A stretch of 64,000 nucleotides of DNA from Encephalitozoon hellem ATCC 50504 (lineage: Eukaryota > Microsporidia > Unikaryonidae). The translations under genes and the position numbers were made by a program. Shown one piece after another: positions 54,823 through 62,659 of the stretch (position 1 is the first letter of the stretch; every line of letters starts with the position of its first letter). Under the pieces are notes generated by a model. It did not search any database, had not been told where the DNA came from, and saw only the letters and a program-made list of their open reading frames with translations. The stretch spans positions 124,001-188,000 of the forward strand of contig NC_018471.1 of NCBI RefSeq assembly GCF_000277815.2, given 5' to 3'.

Positions 54823-55566
54823 ATGGAATTGGAAAAGGGAATAGATTATATCTTCTGTGGATCTAGAAAGGAAATGGAGTGCACACTTCGGATTCCGAGG
54901 CCGGTTATAACGTTGACACCGTATAAAAGCAAATGCTCTGATCTGATATGCTGGGTGGATGGAAAAGACATTGTAATGACACCCAAAGACTTGGCAAAGA
55001 ATCTTGAAAGGATGGGCGGTAAACATGTGGTCGTGGAAAACTGTGAGTTGATGGAGGTGTTTGGATACTTGCCTGACATGATGTATCTGAAGAGAAAAGA
55101 AATTTCATTTATTCTTTTAAATGCTCAAAGAACACCTCCATTTGCTGAAGATCCTGTCTTCTTATCAAATAGCAGGTATTTTATAAGGGCCAGGGGAGAT
55201 GAAAGGTATGCCATAATCTTTGCGCTGCACAAGATCTATAAAAACATGTGGGTTGTGTGTAAGAATGTAGAGCGAATGAGGATGTTTTCAGAGGTTTTCA
55301 AGCTAGAGCTGGTTGTTGTGAAGCATGGGGATGATGTGAAGGGAAGGGGTGTTGTTGCTGTAATGGATGGCTTTGTGAATGTTGAGTGTGAAAAGCTATT
55401 TTATGTTGGAGAAGAGTGTAAGGGAATGAAACCCATGGTACTAGAAATGGGCAAGATTGGGAAGTTCCTACACAGGATAAGGGATGTATGCAGCATGCTT
55501 TCTCCAGCTGTTGTCAAGGGGAAAAGGAGGCTTGATATCAATAGACTATGCAACATTGAAAAATAG
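54823..55566 (+). CDS. degenerate DBP9/DDX56-like DEAD-box protein
   Basis: 247 residues against about 550-600 in the family. Read alongside DBP9/DDX56, segments align in order: TPKDLAKNLERM (motif Ib TPxxLL), VVVENCELMEVFGY (motif II VVDEADLLFSFG, here ENCE at residues 72-75), FILLNAQRTP (motif III SAT, here NAQ), WVVCKNVERMRMFSEVF (FVNTLERSYRLRLFL), and the C-terminal EMGKIGKFLHRIRDVCSML...VVKGKRRLDINRL (EEIEGFRYRCRDAMRSVTKQAIREARLKEI). Walker A is also lost. It cannot be an ATPase by known rules, but the frame is intact, so it may persist as a structural 60S assembly factor. GGG is 14 nt before the ATG. Confidence 0.65.
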   Translation: MELEKGIDYIFCGSRKEMECTLRIPRPVITLTPYKSKCSDLICWVDGKDIVMTPKDLAKNLERMGGKHVVVENCELMEVFGYLPDMMYLKRKEISFILLNAQRTPPFAEDPVFLSNSRYFIRARGDERYAIIFALHKIYKNMWVVCKNVERMRMFSEVFKLELVVVKHGDDVKGRGVVAVMDGFVNVECEKLFYVGEECKGMKPMVLEMGKIGKFLHRIRDVCSMLSPAVVKGKRRLDINRLCNIEK

Positions 55567-55612
55567 AAATGATATCTTTAGTGAAATGGCTTACGTAAAC
55601 CCCTATATTCCT

Positions 55613-56605
55613 ATGAAGGACTCGCCGAACAATAAAGTCTTCGGCGAGAGTATTATCGACGAGAAGTTGGTGAGGAAGTTATGTTTTGGAGGTGTGTGCA
55701 GTGATTACAGATGTGTCGCATGGAGAATTATCTTCCAGGTTGTTGGGTTGAGGAGGCAATCACATGCAAATGAGATTGAGACTAGGCAAAGAAAATACAT
55801 GGGAATGGCTGCAAAGATGGGGTGCTCTTGGCCGACAGATAAGGATAAGTACTCTGTGAACGAGATAATAGATAAAGATTGCCTTACAAGGCCAAACGGG
55901 ACATATCATTATGGCAATATTAGACTTCACGAAAAGATAGCACACCAGATCGATCTTGACATAAAAAGAATAGATCCCAGGTACAAAACTTACGCAGATG
56001 TAGACATATCATACATGTACTATCACATACTATGGCTGATTGCACAGAGAAGACCACAGCTTGGATATGTGCAGGGAATGGCTGATATTTTAGTTCCATT
56101 TGTCCTTGTTTTTTCGCATGAGAATATTGAGAAGGCTGAAAGTAGCACCTACTTCTGTTATTCGCGTCTACTGGATGAGATACAGCATAACATAATAGAG
56201 CTCCAAGCGGGAATGATTAAGGGGATGGATCTTATTTTGCAGACTGTGGATCCAGATTTCCACAAATTTCTGAAAGATATCGGATTGGAAATACACATGT
56301 TTGCATTCAGATGGTTTAATTGTTTTTTTACTCGAGAATTTAAGATGCCTGTGCTACTTAAGGTTTTGGACACCATTTTTGCTTCTGATAACATTAGCGA
56401 ATCTCTGTTGTATTTTGGGGTAGCTCTTCTGATGAGGCTCAAGCCGGTTCTGATTGAAAACAACTTTTCCTACAACATTCTGTTCTTACAGAGTATATAC
56501 GAACGGGAGTGGGAGGAGGCTGAAATAGAGTTGGTTTTGTCATCGGCAAAGTTTTATAGAAAAGTGACTTCTAGACAATTGATCTGGTCCCGGTTTTGGG
56601 ACTGA
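55613..56605 (+). CDS. TBC-domain Rab GTPase-activating protein (GYP1/TBC1D22-like)
   Basis: 330 residues. The TBC dual-finger motifs are intact: QIDLDIKRIDPRY holds the arginine finger (IxxDxxR) and QLGYVQGMADIL the glutamine finger (YxQGM). The preamble RCVAWRIIFQVVGL and ending SNYKxL-like region agree with the family. An 11-13-residue helix RRQSHANEIETRQRKYM after the first helix is typical of GYP1/TBC1D22. The frame is open to 55484; ATG 55613 has CCCC about 9 nt before it. Confidence 0.88.
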   Translation: MKDSPNNKVFGESIIDEKLVRKLCFGGVCSDYRCVAWRIIFQVVGLRRQSHANEIETRQRKYMGMAAKMGCSWPTDKDKYSVNEIIDKDCLTRPNGTYHYGNIRLHEKIAHQIDLDIKRIDPRYKTYADVDISYMYYHILWLIAQRRPQLGYVQGMADILVPFVLVFSHENIEKAESSTYFCYSRLLDEIQHNIIELQAGMIKGMDLILQTVDPDFHKFLKDIGLEIHMFAFRWFNCFFTREFKMPVLLKVLDTIFASDNISESLLYFGVALLMRLKPVLIENNFSYNILFLQSIYEREWEEAEIELVLSSAKFYRKVTSRQLIWSRFWD

Positions 56606-56678
56606 GGTCGGTGAGAGGTGTAATTTACATAGTATTTAACAGGGTAAGGCGGATTTGTTTTGTTTTTAGTTGACCCTT

Positions 56679-57254
56679 ATGAGGATTTTCTTTCTTTTAT
56701 TAGGAAGTGTGATGTCGGATGCATTCTCACTGCTGCCAGTGTTCACCAAGGAAGACATGGCTCTAAAGGATACCTTCCTTGTATATCTTTACTACTCAAG
56801 ACCGAATGTTTATTGTCCTGCCTGTGAGACATTCAATCGAAACATTTCCGTACTGCAGAAATATATTCCTGTGAAGAAAATAAACTTCTTTGAGGATCCG
56901 GAAGTTGCATCATGCTTCTATTCATTTCTGTTTCCGTCTTTTATAGTTAGAGATAAAGGACGTAGCTACCACCTGCATGTAGACAGCTTTGAGGAGTTGG
57001 AGGAGTTGATTAAGCACGGGAAATGGACTCAATTCGAACCTGTAAGGCGGTGGATGGATTTGGACTCGTATTTCATTAAGGTTTATTCTACTGCAAATTA
57101 TGTTTTTTTCAAGGCTATGCAGAAGTCTTATGTGATCTTAGACGTAATTCCTGGATGGGTTATAAACTTTGTATTTAGCGCCATCATTGCATACATGATT
57201 TATTCTATATGTGCTATTTTCATGTCTCCTGTAGAGGATAAAAAGAAGGAATAA
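56679..57254 (+). CDS. TMX-like transmembrane thioredoxin-family protein
   Basis: 191 residues. A signal peptide (RIFFLLLGSVMSDA) is followed by a thioredoxin-like domain with the redox motif YCPACETF (CPAC) near residue 50, then one membrane helix (about residues 155-178, INFVFSAIIAYMIYSICAIF) and a basic tail ending KKKE, a possible ER retrieval signal. This is the layout of TMX-type protein disulphide isomerases in the ER. The frame opens at TTG 56670; ATG 56679 follows CCC by 2 nt. Confidence 0.82.
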   Translation: MRIFFLLLGSVMSDAFSLLPVFTKEDMALKDTFLVYLYYSRPNVYCPACETFNRNISVLQKYIPVKKINFFEDPEVASCFYSFLFPSFIVRDKGRSYHLHVDSFEELEELIKHGKWTQFEPVRRWMDLDSYFIKVYSTANYVFFKAMQKSYVILDVIPGWVINFVFSAIIAYMIYSICAIFMSPVEDKKKE

Positions 57255-57328
57255 ACATATGCTATCATATCAATGGACTTTGAGCTAGACTTCCTGATAC
57301 AATATTTTAGACTAGGGTCTTACCCTAA

Positions 57329-57994
57329 ATGGAAGACCTTACAAAGATACTAAAGGGGCCTGTGAAGGAACATTCTGAGTACTTGAGAAAGTTTATCTTA
57401 GCTTTCAAAAACGAGAGGAAGGAGTTGGAGATAAGGCTAGGGAAAATAGTTAGCAAGGAAGATGGAAGTAGGCTTAGGATCGATGCAGTGGCGCCTGTTG
57501 TGTTCAGAGATATCCCTATCGATTACAGGTTTGAAAGTGCAGTCGACTTCAGTGATTTCAACACTCTCAAGAAGCATTTTTCTACTTTCAAGAGTGAGGC
57601 CAAAAATGATGTGGTTATAATCAACGAAGACGGGAGGGAAACATATGAAAACGGGGTGCTTAAGAAGGTTGAGAAGAAAATAAGATCCCAGAAGCTTGAC
57701 ATATTTATTCCAAATAAGAAATACGATGTGAGACTTGTTTTAAGTGAAGAGAATGAAGCATTCAAGCGTCCCAGTAAGAAGAAAGCCATTGTAAAGAGGG
57801 TTAGGCGGAGAGAAACATATTTTATGGAACCCTATGGATTCGATTTTACAGAGACTATTCTTTCTGGAGAGAAGGATGAAAAGGAGAAGAGAAAGTTTGA
57901 GATTGAAGTAGAGGTGTTCAGTTCTGAAAAACTGGTATCGAATGACTTTGTTTCTCTGATATACAACTTTAACATTGATCTTCCTACACAATGA
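57329..57994 (+). CDS. CET1: mRNA capping RNA 5'-triphosphatase (CET1 family)
   Basis: 221 residues. Metal-dependent tunnel-type triphosphatase that removes the gamma-phosphate of nascent mRNA. Metal-binding motif A is ELEIRLGKI (Glu32 and Glu34), motif C at the end is FEIEVEVFS (three Glu). Between them come RDIPIDYRFESAVDFSDF, KYDVRLVLSEE and RRRETYFMEPYGFDFTE. It is the minimal catalytic core without the yeast N-terminal guanylyltransferase-binding region. CCC lies 4 nt before the ATG. Confidence 0.93.
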   Translation: MEDLTKILKGPVKEHSEYLRKFILAFKNERKELEIRLGKIVSKEDGSRLRIDAVAPVVFRDIPIDYRFESAVDFSDFNTLKKHFSTFKSEAKNDVVIINEDGRETYENGVLKKVEKKIRSQKLDIFIPNKKYDVRLVLSEENEAFKRPSKKKAIVKRVRRRETYFMEPYGFDFTETILSGEKDEKEKRKFEIEVEVFSSEKLVSNDFVSLIYNFNIDLPTQ

Positions 57995-58131
57995 ACATCC
58001 CTTTTTAGCTTGATCAGGGCTGGGTGTATCTATAGTTGCAGAGGTGATGGTATGTGATTTTATTGATCAAGGGAGGGCTATTAGCCTGATGCTTCAGCCA
58101 GGAAGAAAAACTGAAAATTTTTGTACCCCAG

Positions 58132-58776
58132 ATGGAAGGAAGAGAACTAACATTCAAAATATGCTTGATAGGAGATGGGGGAGTTGGAAAGACGACTTAT
58201 ATAAACAGAGTACTTGATGGAAGGTTTGAGAAGAATTATAATGCAACGGTTGGTGCAGTGAATCATCCTGTGACGTTCCTTGATGATAAGGGGAATGTAA
58301 TAAAGTTCAATGTTTGGGATACGGCAGGACAGGAGAAGAAGGCGGTTTTGAAGGACGTATACTATATAGGTGCTAGCGGGGCCATATTTTTCTTCGATGT
58401 GACATCCAGAATCACATGCCAGAACCTTGCACGATGGGTCAAGGAGTTCCAAGCAGTTGTTGGAAATGAAGCGCCTATAGTTGTTTGTGCCAATAAGATT
58501 GACATAAAGAATAGGCAAAAGATTAGTAAGAAGTTAGTGATGGAAGTCCTTAAGGGAAAGAATTACGAGTACTTTGAGATCAGTGCAAAGACGGCGCACA
58601 ACTTCGGGCTTCCGTTCCTACATCTAGCTCGTCTTTTCACTGGAAGGCCCGACCTTATATTCGTATCTAATGTGAATCTTGAGCCAACTGAGGTAAATTA
58701 TGATTATCATAGCCCTGAGGAAACGAAATATATCGATTATATGGAGCAGGCTGCGAAGATGGCACCCGAGGAGTAA
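58132..58776 (+). CDS. GSP1: Ran GTPase
   Basis: 214 residues. P-loop GDGGVGKT (residues 14-21), VWDTAGQEK (switch II), CANKID (G4), EISAKT (G5). The Ran-specific long C-terminal helix region is present (LARLFTGRPDLIFV, YHSPEETKYIDYMEQAAKM). The acidic terminal tail of Ran (DEDDDL in animals) is reduced to PEE. Ran drives nuclear transport; its exchange factor RCC1 is at 52730-53809. CCCC precedes the ATG by 2 nt. Confidence 0.92.
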   Translation: MEGRELTFKICLIGDGGVGKTTYINRVLDGRFEKNYNATVGAVNHPVTFLDDKGNVIKFNVWDTAGQEKKAVLKDVYYIGASGAIFFFDVTSRITCQNLARWVKEFQAVVGNEAPIVVCANKIDIKNRQKISKKLVMEVLKGKNYEYFEISAKTAHNFGLPFLHLARLFTGRPDLIFVSNVNLEPTEVNYDYHSPEETKYIDYMEQAAKMAPEE

Positions 58777-58858
58777 GATTAAAACTAATACATCTTATAT
58801 CTTGTTTTCAGCAAAGCTGAGTTCAAATGTTAATTTCATCCTTTGAGGGAACCCTAAA

Positions 58859-59218
58859 ATGGAGAAGAAGCTTCCGACGGTTGTCACTATTGGAGGAAGA
58901 AGGTATGTTAAGAATAATCTTAACAAGGGAACAGGGGACGGAAAAATTAGACTGAAGGAGGCGTTGAAATCTCTCGGAAGGACTGTTCAAAAGTCTCAAA
59001 TATCCCACTGCACCATCAATACTAAGGAAAGCATACATGTGTATACTTTAGACGACTCCAAAGTTATTTTAAACAAGAACAACGACCTTGTTGGATTTAT
59101 TGTTACTGGAAAGGCACAAAAAATCAATAAGAGCGTGTGCCAGGAGCTATCAAATGCGATGGGTGACAATGCAAAAGCCCCCGAGAATGATACAGTTGAA
59201 GAGAAGTTAAAGCATTGA
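58859..59218 (+). CDS. EGD1: nascent polypeptide-associated complex beta subunit (BTF3)
   Basis: 119 residues. The NAC domain is present: a basic VTIGGRRYVKNNLNKGTGDGKIRLKEALKSLG, then ISHCTINTKESIHVYTLDDSKVIL and GFIVTGKAQKI, matching the beta-NAC pattern (KLQSSLKKLGV, VNMFxDDGxVIHFxNPKVQ, NTFxITGxAExK). beta-NAC binds ribosomes near the exit tunnel. CCC is 4 nt before the ATG. Confidence 0.85.
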   Translation: MEKKLPTVVTIGGRRYVKNNLNKGTGDGKIRLKEALKSLGRTVQKSQISHCTINTKESIHVYTLDDSKVILNKNNDLVGFIVTGKAQKINKSVCQELSNAMGDNAKAPENDTVEEKLKH

Positions 59219-59271
59219 TGCCTTTTGCCTAACAATTAAATACTTTTAATAGGTTCTTTGAATCGGGTGAC

Positions 59272-60156
59272 TTAAGAGGACTGCTGCTCTGAATGCTCTT
59301 TGATTCCCCAAATGCTTAAAAGAGTAGAAGACGAAGCAAACTGAGCATAGAATGGGTTGAAGCGGACCTTCACGTTATCAAGCCCAGGTGTCTTGAATGC
59401 ATGCAGCCTTCTCCTAGTTTTAGGATGATAAACAAGTACAGAACTACCTTCGCAGCAAAGAAAGAATTTTGAGTCTGGTGTGATGCAACCACTCCCTCCC
59501 CTTTCCAAATTTAATGCATTTCTTGTTGAACCATCCGGACTAAGAAAAAGGTGGCTTTTCTCACCAGAAACTACTATAAAACTTCCGTCTGGAGAATAGA
59601 ACATTTCCTTATACCTTTTTTCTGGAAGTGATGAAGTGCTTTTTGGCCCCTTTATATTTCTTTTGTCGTATATCTTGAGCAAAGTGCCATTGATCAGCAT
59701 TGCATATTCATTAGAAGAAGACAGGCAGCTTATAGAGTTGGGTGCGCTAATTCTATATATGGGGTTCTTTTTTCTTATGTCCCAATAATTAGTAGAATCG
59801 TATGAGGAGGACATAATCGTATCTTCCCTTGGGCACACGGAGAGTGCATTTATTTGACTCTTATGATCAGCAAAAGTGGAGACATACTTGTTATCAAAAA
59901 CAGATAGAAGGTAAAGTGAGTTGGATGCCGAATGAACGATTGTGTTAGGATACATGAATTTATACTTTTGTATAGTTGGAAGGTGAATGATATTCTGGAG
60001 GCTTCCCGATATCGATGAATACAATCTCAGTACGTTGCCCTGTGTGCTACTTATCATGAGGCCATCTGTTGAGTACTCCACTTCTTCTGGGGAGATTCCA
60101 GACCCTAAAGGCTTTGACCTCTTGAACTCGGAAAATGCTTCGTCGGTAAGGATCAT
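59272..60156 (-). CDS. SWD2: SWD2/WDR82 WD-repeat protein
   Basis: 294 residues. SWD2 is shared by the COMPASS H3K4 methyltransferase and the mRNA 3'-end factor APT. Diagnostic pieces: YSTDGLMISSTQGNVLRLYS, TIVHSASN, LLSVFDNKYVSTFADHKSQINALSVCPREDTIMSSSYDSTNYWDIR, and LKIYDKRNIKGP, matching WDR82's LHDNKYIRYFPGHxxRVVALSMSPxxDTFISGSxDxTIRLWDLR and VKLYDLRSFDKGPF. CCC is about 14 nt upstream of the start. Confidence 0.87.
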   Translation of the reverse strand: MILTDEAFSEFKRSKPLGSGISPEEVEYSTDGLMISSTQGNVLRLYSSISGSLQNIIHLPTIQKYKFMYPNTIVHSASNSLYLLSVFDNKYVSTFADHKSQINALSVCPREDTIMSSSYDSTNYWDIRKKNPIYRISAPNSISCLSSSNEYAMLINGTLLKIYDKRNIKGPKSTSSLPEKRYKEMFYSPDGSFIVVSGEKSHLFLSPDGSTRNALNLERGGSGCITPDSKFFLCCEGSSVLVYHPKTRRRLHAFKTPGLDNVKVRFNPFYAQFASSSTLLSIWGIKEHSEQQSS

Positions 60157-60276
60157 CCTGCAAAGAGGGATACAAAAAGGGAGTTAAAGTGGATTTTGAA
60201 AGTTCCAGAGTTTATGCAGAATGTCAGAGCATAATGTTGTGAAATTTATTTTAAAATACAGTCCATCTTGGCTTCA

Positions 60277-60861
60277 TTAAGATAAGTTATATGCTCGTAG
60301 TATACTAGCAGTTCTTTTGCCTCGAGGCCTATGCTTTTTATATGCCTCTTCATTGAAAGTTTTAAAGAGTTCATTCCAGGTTTTTTGCTCAATCTTTGTT
60401 TCTAGCTGGGACAGGATCTCAGAGAGCTTTCTGGCCTCAAAAACCTCTAACAAGTTCACCAGAAGTTTGTACTTCTCGTTAGCCCCAAACGACCGTGTTA
60501 TTGAGACTATGAACTCTGTGATAAATACGGGGTTCCATGTAAAAATAAGCCCAGAGATTATCTTGACTCTTTTGTTATATTTTTCTTTATCTTCTTCGGA
60601 TCTCCTGAAGCTCAGAACCTTGATATCCTCAACCAACATTTTTTTTGAGAAGATTATTATGGACTTCAGTGTCCAATCCTTAACTATCCACTTCACAACA
60701 ACTATGAAGTCCGATGTCTTATAGTTGTCAATATACTTCTTCATATTGTATGCAACTATGCGTGCATTGTCTTCATTTCTTATCCATTCTCCGAAGTTTG
60801 CATCGTATGTATCATCCATGTAGGAGATGGACTTTTCTATTTTCTCTAGACATAACCCCAT
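60277..60861 (-). CDS. hypothetical helical protein, 194 residues
   Basis: I recognise no family. It is helical and basic at the end (RPRGKRTAS). The frame opens at a GTG (60879); ATG 60861 is the first ATG. The protein has no signal or membrane segment; the sequence TWNPVFITEFIVSITRSFGAN is the most hydrophobic. No C/G tract precedes the start. Confidence 0.65.
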   Translation of the reverse strand: MGLCLEKIEKSISYMDDTYDANFGEWIRNEDNARIVAYNMKKYIDNYKTSDFIVVVKWIVKDWTLKSIIIFSKKMLVEDIKVLSFRRSEEDKEKYNKRVKIISGLIFTWNPVFITEFIVSITRSFGANEKYKLLVNLLEVFEARKLSEILSQLETKIEQKTWNELFKTFNEEAYKKHRPRGKRTASILRAYNLS

Positions 60862-61049
60862 GCTCTTACTCCTAAACACCTCTTTTTATAGAAAAAGGTT
60901 CTCCTTTTAAATTACCAAACAAAGAGCAAATCAAGCCTGTAATTAATTAAGATATAGGTGACACCAAATCTTTATGAAAAAGCTTATTAAGAGCAAATTC
61001 TTCGTCTCAGCACACTTAAATACAGCGAAGAGTTTATTGTGCTTGCTTA

Positions 61050-61299
61050 AACTCCTTTTGTCAAATAGGAGGAATAAACAAAAATAGAGCAGAGCAAATA
61101 TACCTATTTGTTTAGGAAAATCATGGGCGGAATAGTGCGGTTTGGGCCAAATCATCTGTTTCTTATAGGAAATTAATACTAACCATATCAATCAATATTC
61201 TTTTGATATTTCATATCAGAAGATATATATTAATTGTTTCACGGAGCCATACCTTAAGGGGTTACAGTACTATTGAATGTAATATGATGAGGTAAGTAT
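61050..61299 (-). ncRNA. candidate structured RNA, U1-snRNA-like features (speculative)
   Basis: On the minus strand the first ten bases, ATACTTACCT at 61299-61290, are the universal U1 snRNA 5' end, complementary to AG|GTAAGTAT. About 210 nt on is an Sm-like ATTTTTG (61085-61079), followed within about 15 nt by a 5-bp stem CCT-type hairpin (CTCCT/AGGAG). A 10-bp hairpin lies between (61222-61200). The U1-70K and U1A loop motifs are not convincingly present and the 3' end is a guess. Both introns in this window use GTAAGT donors that would pair. Confidence 0.22.
61200..61222. repeat. 10-bp inverted repeat (stem-loop)
   Basis: CTTTTGATAT and ATATCAGAAG are separated by TTC and pair over ten positions with one G-T. 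The stem stands alone in the gene-free gap, not at a gene end. Confidence 0.6.
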
Positions 61300-61315
61300 T
61301 CACTCAGTAATATAC

Positions 61316-62119
61316 TCATATAATGAGTTTTGAAATATCTATTTCGTATAAGGAGTCTGAGTATACCCACAGCCTTCCCCTGCAGGAATCATAGGTGATT
61401 GCTCTAGGTGTAAAGTATAGCCTTATAAACATCTTGTATGTATTGAGGCAGTATAGCTCTATGCTGTCAGATAAAAGAAGTATGAACAGAGCCCCGAATA
61501 CTCTGTATCCCTGGTAGCCGCTTGTTTTATTTATTGACTTAAGCACTTCTTTTCCATAAACAACCATCTCATGATTACTCTCAAGGATCAATAGATCAAG
61601 CACACCTGGAGTTACAGAAATAAATTTTAAATGGCTTAGAAACTCAATGAATTTTATCGGCACACTTCCCCTATTCTGCCTCCAACCTTGAATCAAGCAT
61701 AGATGTGCATCGACCAAGACATATATATCAGTCCCGACTTCTGCAAAATCTATTATTTTGCCAGGCATGGTTACAATGTGTCTAGGTTGAAACGTCGAAG
61801 AGTCAAGAAAGGACATCGTACATTTATGTGAAAAAATTACATTGGCGTTGACATGCATCTTCTCTATTCTCCATTCCATCTTTGTGAGTACGGGACTACC
61901 TATCTTGAAATAGTAATACCCATACCTCTCAATTTGAAGAAATACAACATCCTTGAACTTAAGTATCTCTTTTACTCCGTTTGAAGGAAGAATTACGTCT
62001 TCCCTTATTAAACCCTTCATGTTCAATATGTAAAGTGTATCTTTAACACACATAAACAAGTCGCATTCTATAAACTCCATGTGCAGAATGTCTCCATTGA
62101 ACAAAGCAGATCTGATCAT
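61316..62119 (-). CDS. hypothetical beta-propeller-like protein, 267 residues
   Basis: No family recognised. The protein is rich in short strands (DLFMCVKDTLYILN, VVFLQIERYGYYYFKIG, IELYCLNTYKMFI, GRLWVYSDSLYEIDIS) spaced like a propeller with eroded WD repeats. No signal peptide. Could be a divergent WD subunit of a larger complex. Its stop codon lies 17 nt from the U1-like sequence. Confidence 0.65.
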   Translation of the reverse strand: MIRSALFNGDILHMEFIECDLFMCVKDTLYILNMKGLIREDVILPSNGVKEILKFKDVVFLQIERYGYYYFKIGSPVLTKMEWRIEKMHVNANVIFSHKCTMSFLDSSTFQPRHIVTMPGKIIDFAEVGTDIYVLVDAHLCLIQGWRQNRGSVPIKFIEFLSHLKFISVTPGVLDLLILESNHEMVVYGKEVLKSINKTSGYQGYRVFGALFILLLSDSIELYCLNTYKMFIRLYFTPRAITYDSCRGRLWVYSDSLYEIDISKLII

Positions 62120-62229
62120 ACCGTCGATCTTTCAAACAGTTATGATGCAGGATTGAAGACAAAACATGTTTGAGCTATAGAAGAACCTTTGGACGTGTAA
62201 AGACAAAACTACATTGGAGTTTCGAAAAT

Positions 62230-62460
62230 TTATTTTTCTCCTTGTGAATCTGAAAACTTCAGCACTTGCTTTTCTACCACCTCCAGAGCTTTAGATGTTT
62301 CTCTTATCTGGTCTTCGATCAATTTTCTTTTGTATTTATCGCTGTCCTCATCCATGGCTGCAAGCTTTCCCCTTAAGGTAACTAGCTCATCTTCATAGGC
62401 CCTTTTCTCTTTGTTGAGTCTTTGGAGAGCATTCTCTGCCACAGAATGTTTCATTTCCAT
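62230..62460 (-). CDS. RBL2: tubulin-specific chaperone A
   Basis: 76 residues, shorter than human TBCA (108). Three-helix pattern: NALQRLNKEKRAYEDELVTLRGKLAAMD, DKYKRKLIEDQIRETSKALEVVEKQVLKF. It fits TBCA (RRLVKEKxMYEKE...ENYDIKKQxEILQESxMMIPDCxRRL). TBCA holds beta-tubulin during folding. The frame opens six codons upstream at 62478; CCC lies 8 nt before ATG 62460. A general coiled-coil protein is the alternative. Confidence 0.7.
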   Translation of the reverse strand: MEMKHSVAENALQRLNKEKRAYEDELVTLRGKLAAMDEDSDKYKRKLIEDQIRETSKALEVVEKQVLKFSDSQGEK

Positions 62461-62659
62461 AGTTAACGGGTGTAGCATTTAAAAATTTATCACTTCTGAA
62501 TTTCTTGCACGGATTATCTCAAGCATTGCTGCTATTTGACATCCATCATAGGCAGGCGGTAATTTATTCTGTGTGCATACCAAAATAGAATGTTTCTGCG
62601 CCTGGTAATATAGTTGAGCCTTTTCTGCGAGATTCAAAAATACACCGTACTATGCCCTT
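62461..62659. other. 199-bp intergenic region, no gene seen
   Basis: Divergent promoter region between tubulin chaperone A and eIF4G. It has no ORF with family features. A GCCTTTTCT near 62620 recalls the U5 loop but lacks the flanking stem, so I do not call it. Confidence 0.4.

Larger units (their letters stand above)
60862..61315. other. 454-bp gene-free gap
   Basis: By far the largest stretch without a gene in the window, and AT-rich. An 82-codon minus-strand frame (60943-61191) has atypical composition and is not supported. Contents: a 10-bp inverted repeat at 61200-61222, an Sm-like ATTTTTG on the minus strand (61085-61079), a CTCCT/AGGAG stem after it, and ATACTTACCT at 61299-61290. 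See the ncRNA candidate entry. Confidence 0.6.

Noticed and set aside
56646..56670. GTAAGG...TTTTTAG resembling a 5'-leader intron of the TMX-like gene
   Set aside because: The donor is GTAAGG rather than GTAAGT and there is no TAAT branch-like site; the CCC tract and ATG work without splicing.
58048..58220. Short ORF overlapping the Ran start in another frame
   Set aside because: It overlaps the conserved Ran P-loop coding sequence and has no supporting feature.
60943..61191. 82-codon minus-strand frame in the large gap
   Set aside because: AT-driven composition rich in Phe, Leu, Ile and Lys, no C/G tract before the ATG and no recognisable domain.
61288..61316. Plus-strand GAGGTAAGTATT as a splice donor
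   Set aside because: No coding exon precedes it and everything downstream on that strand is antisense to a gene; the minus-strand U1-like reading is more interesting though unproven.
62600..62640. GCCTTTTCT resembling U5 snRNA loop 1
   Set aside because: One base differs in the core and the flanking bases do not pair into the required stem.
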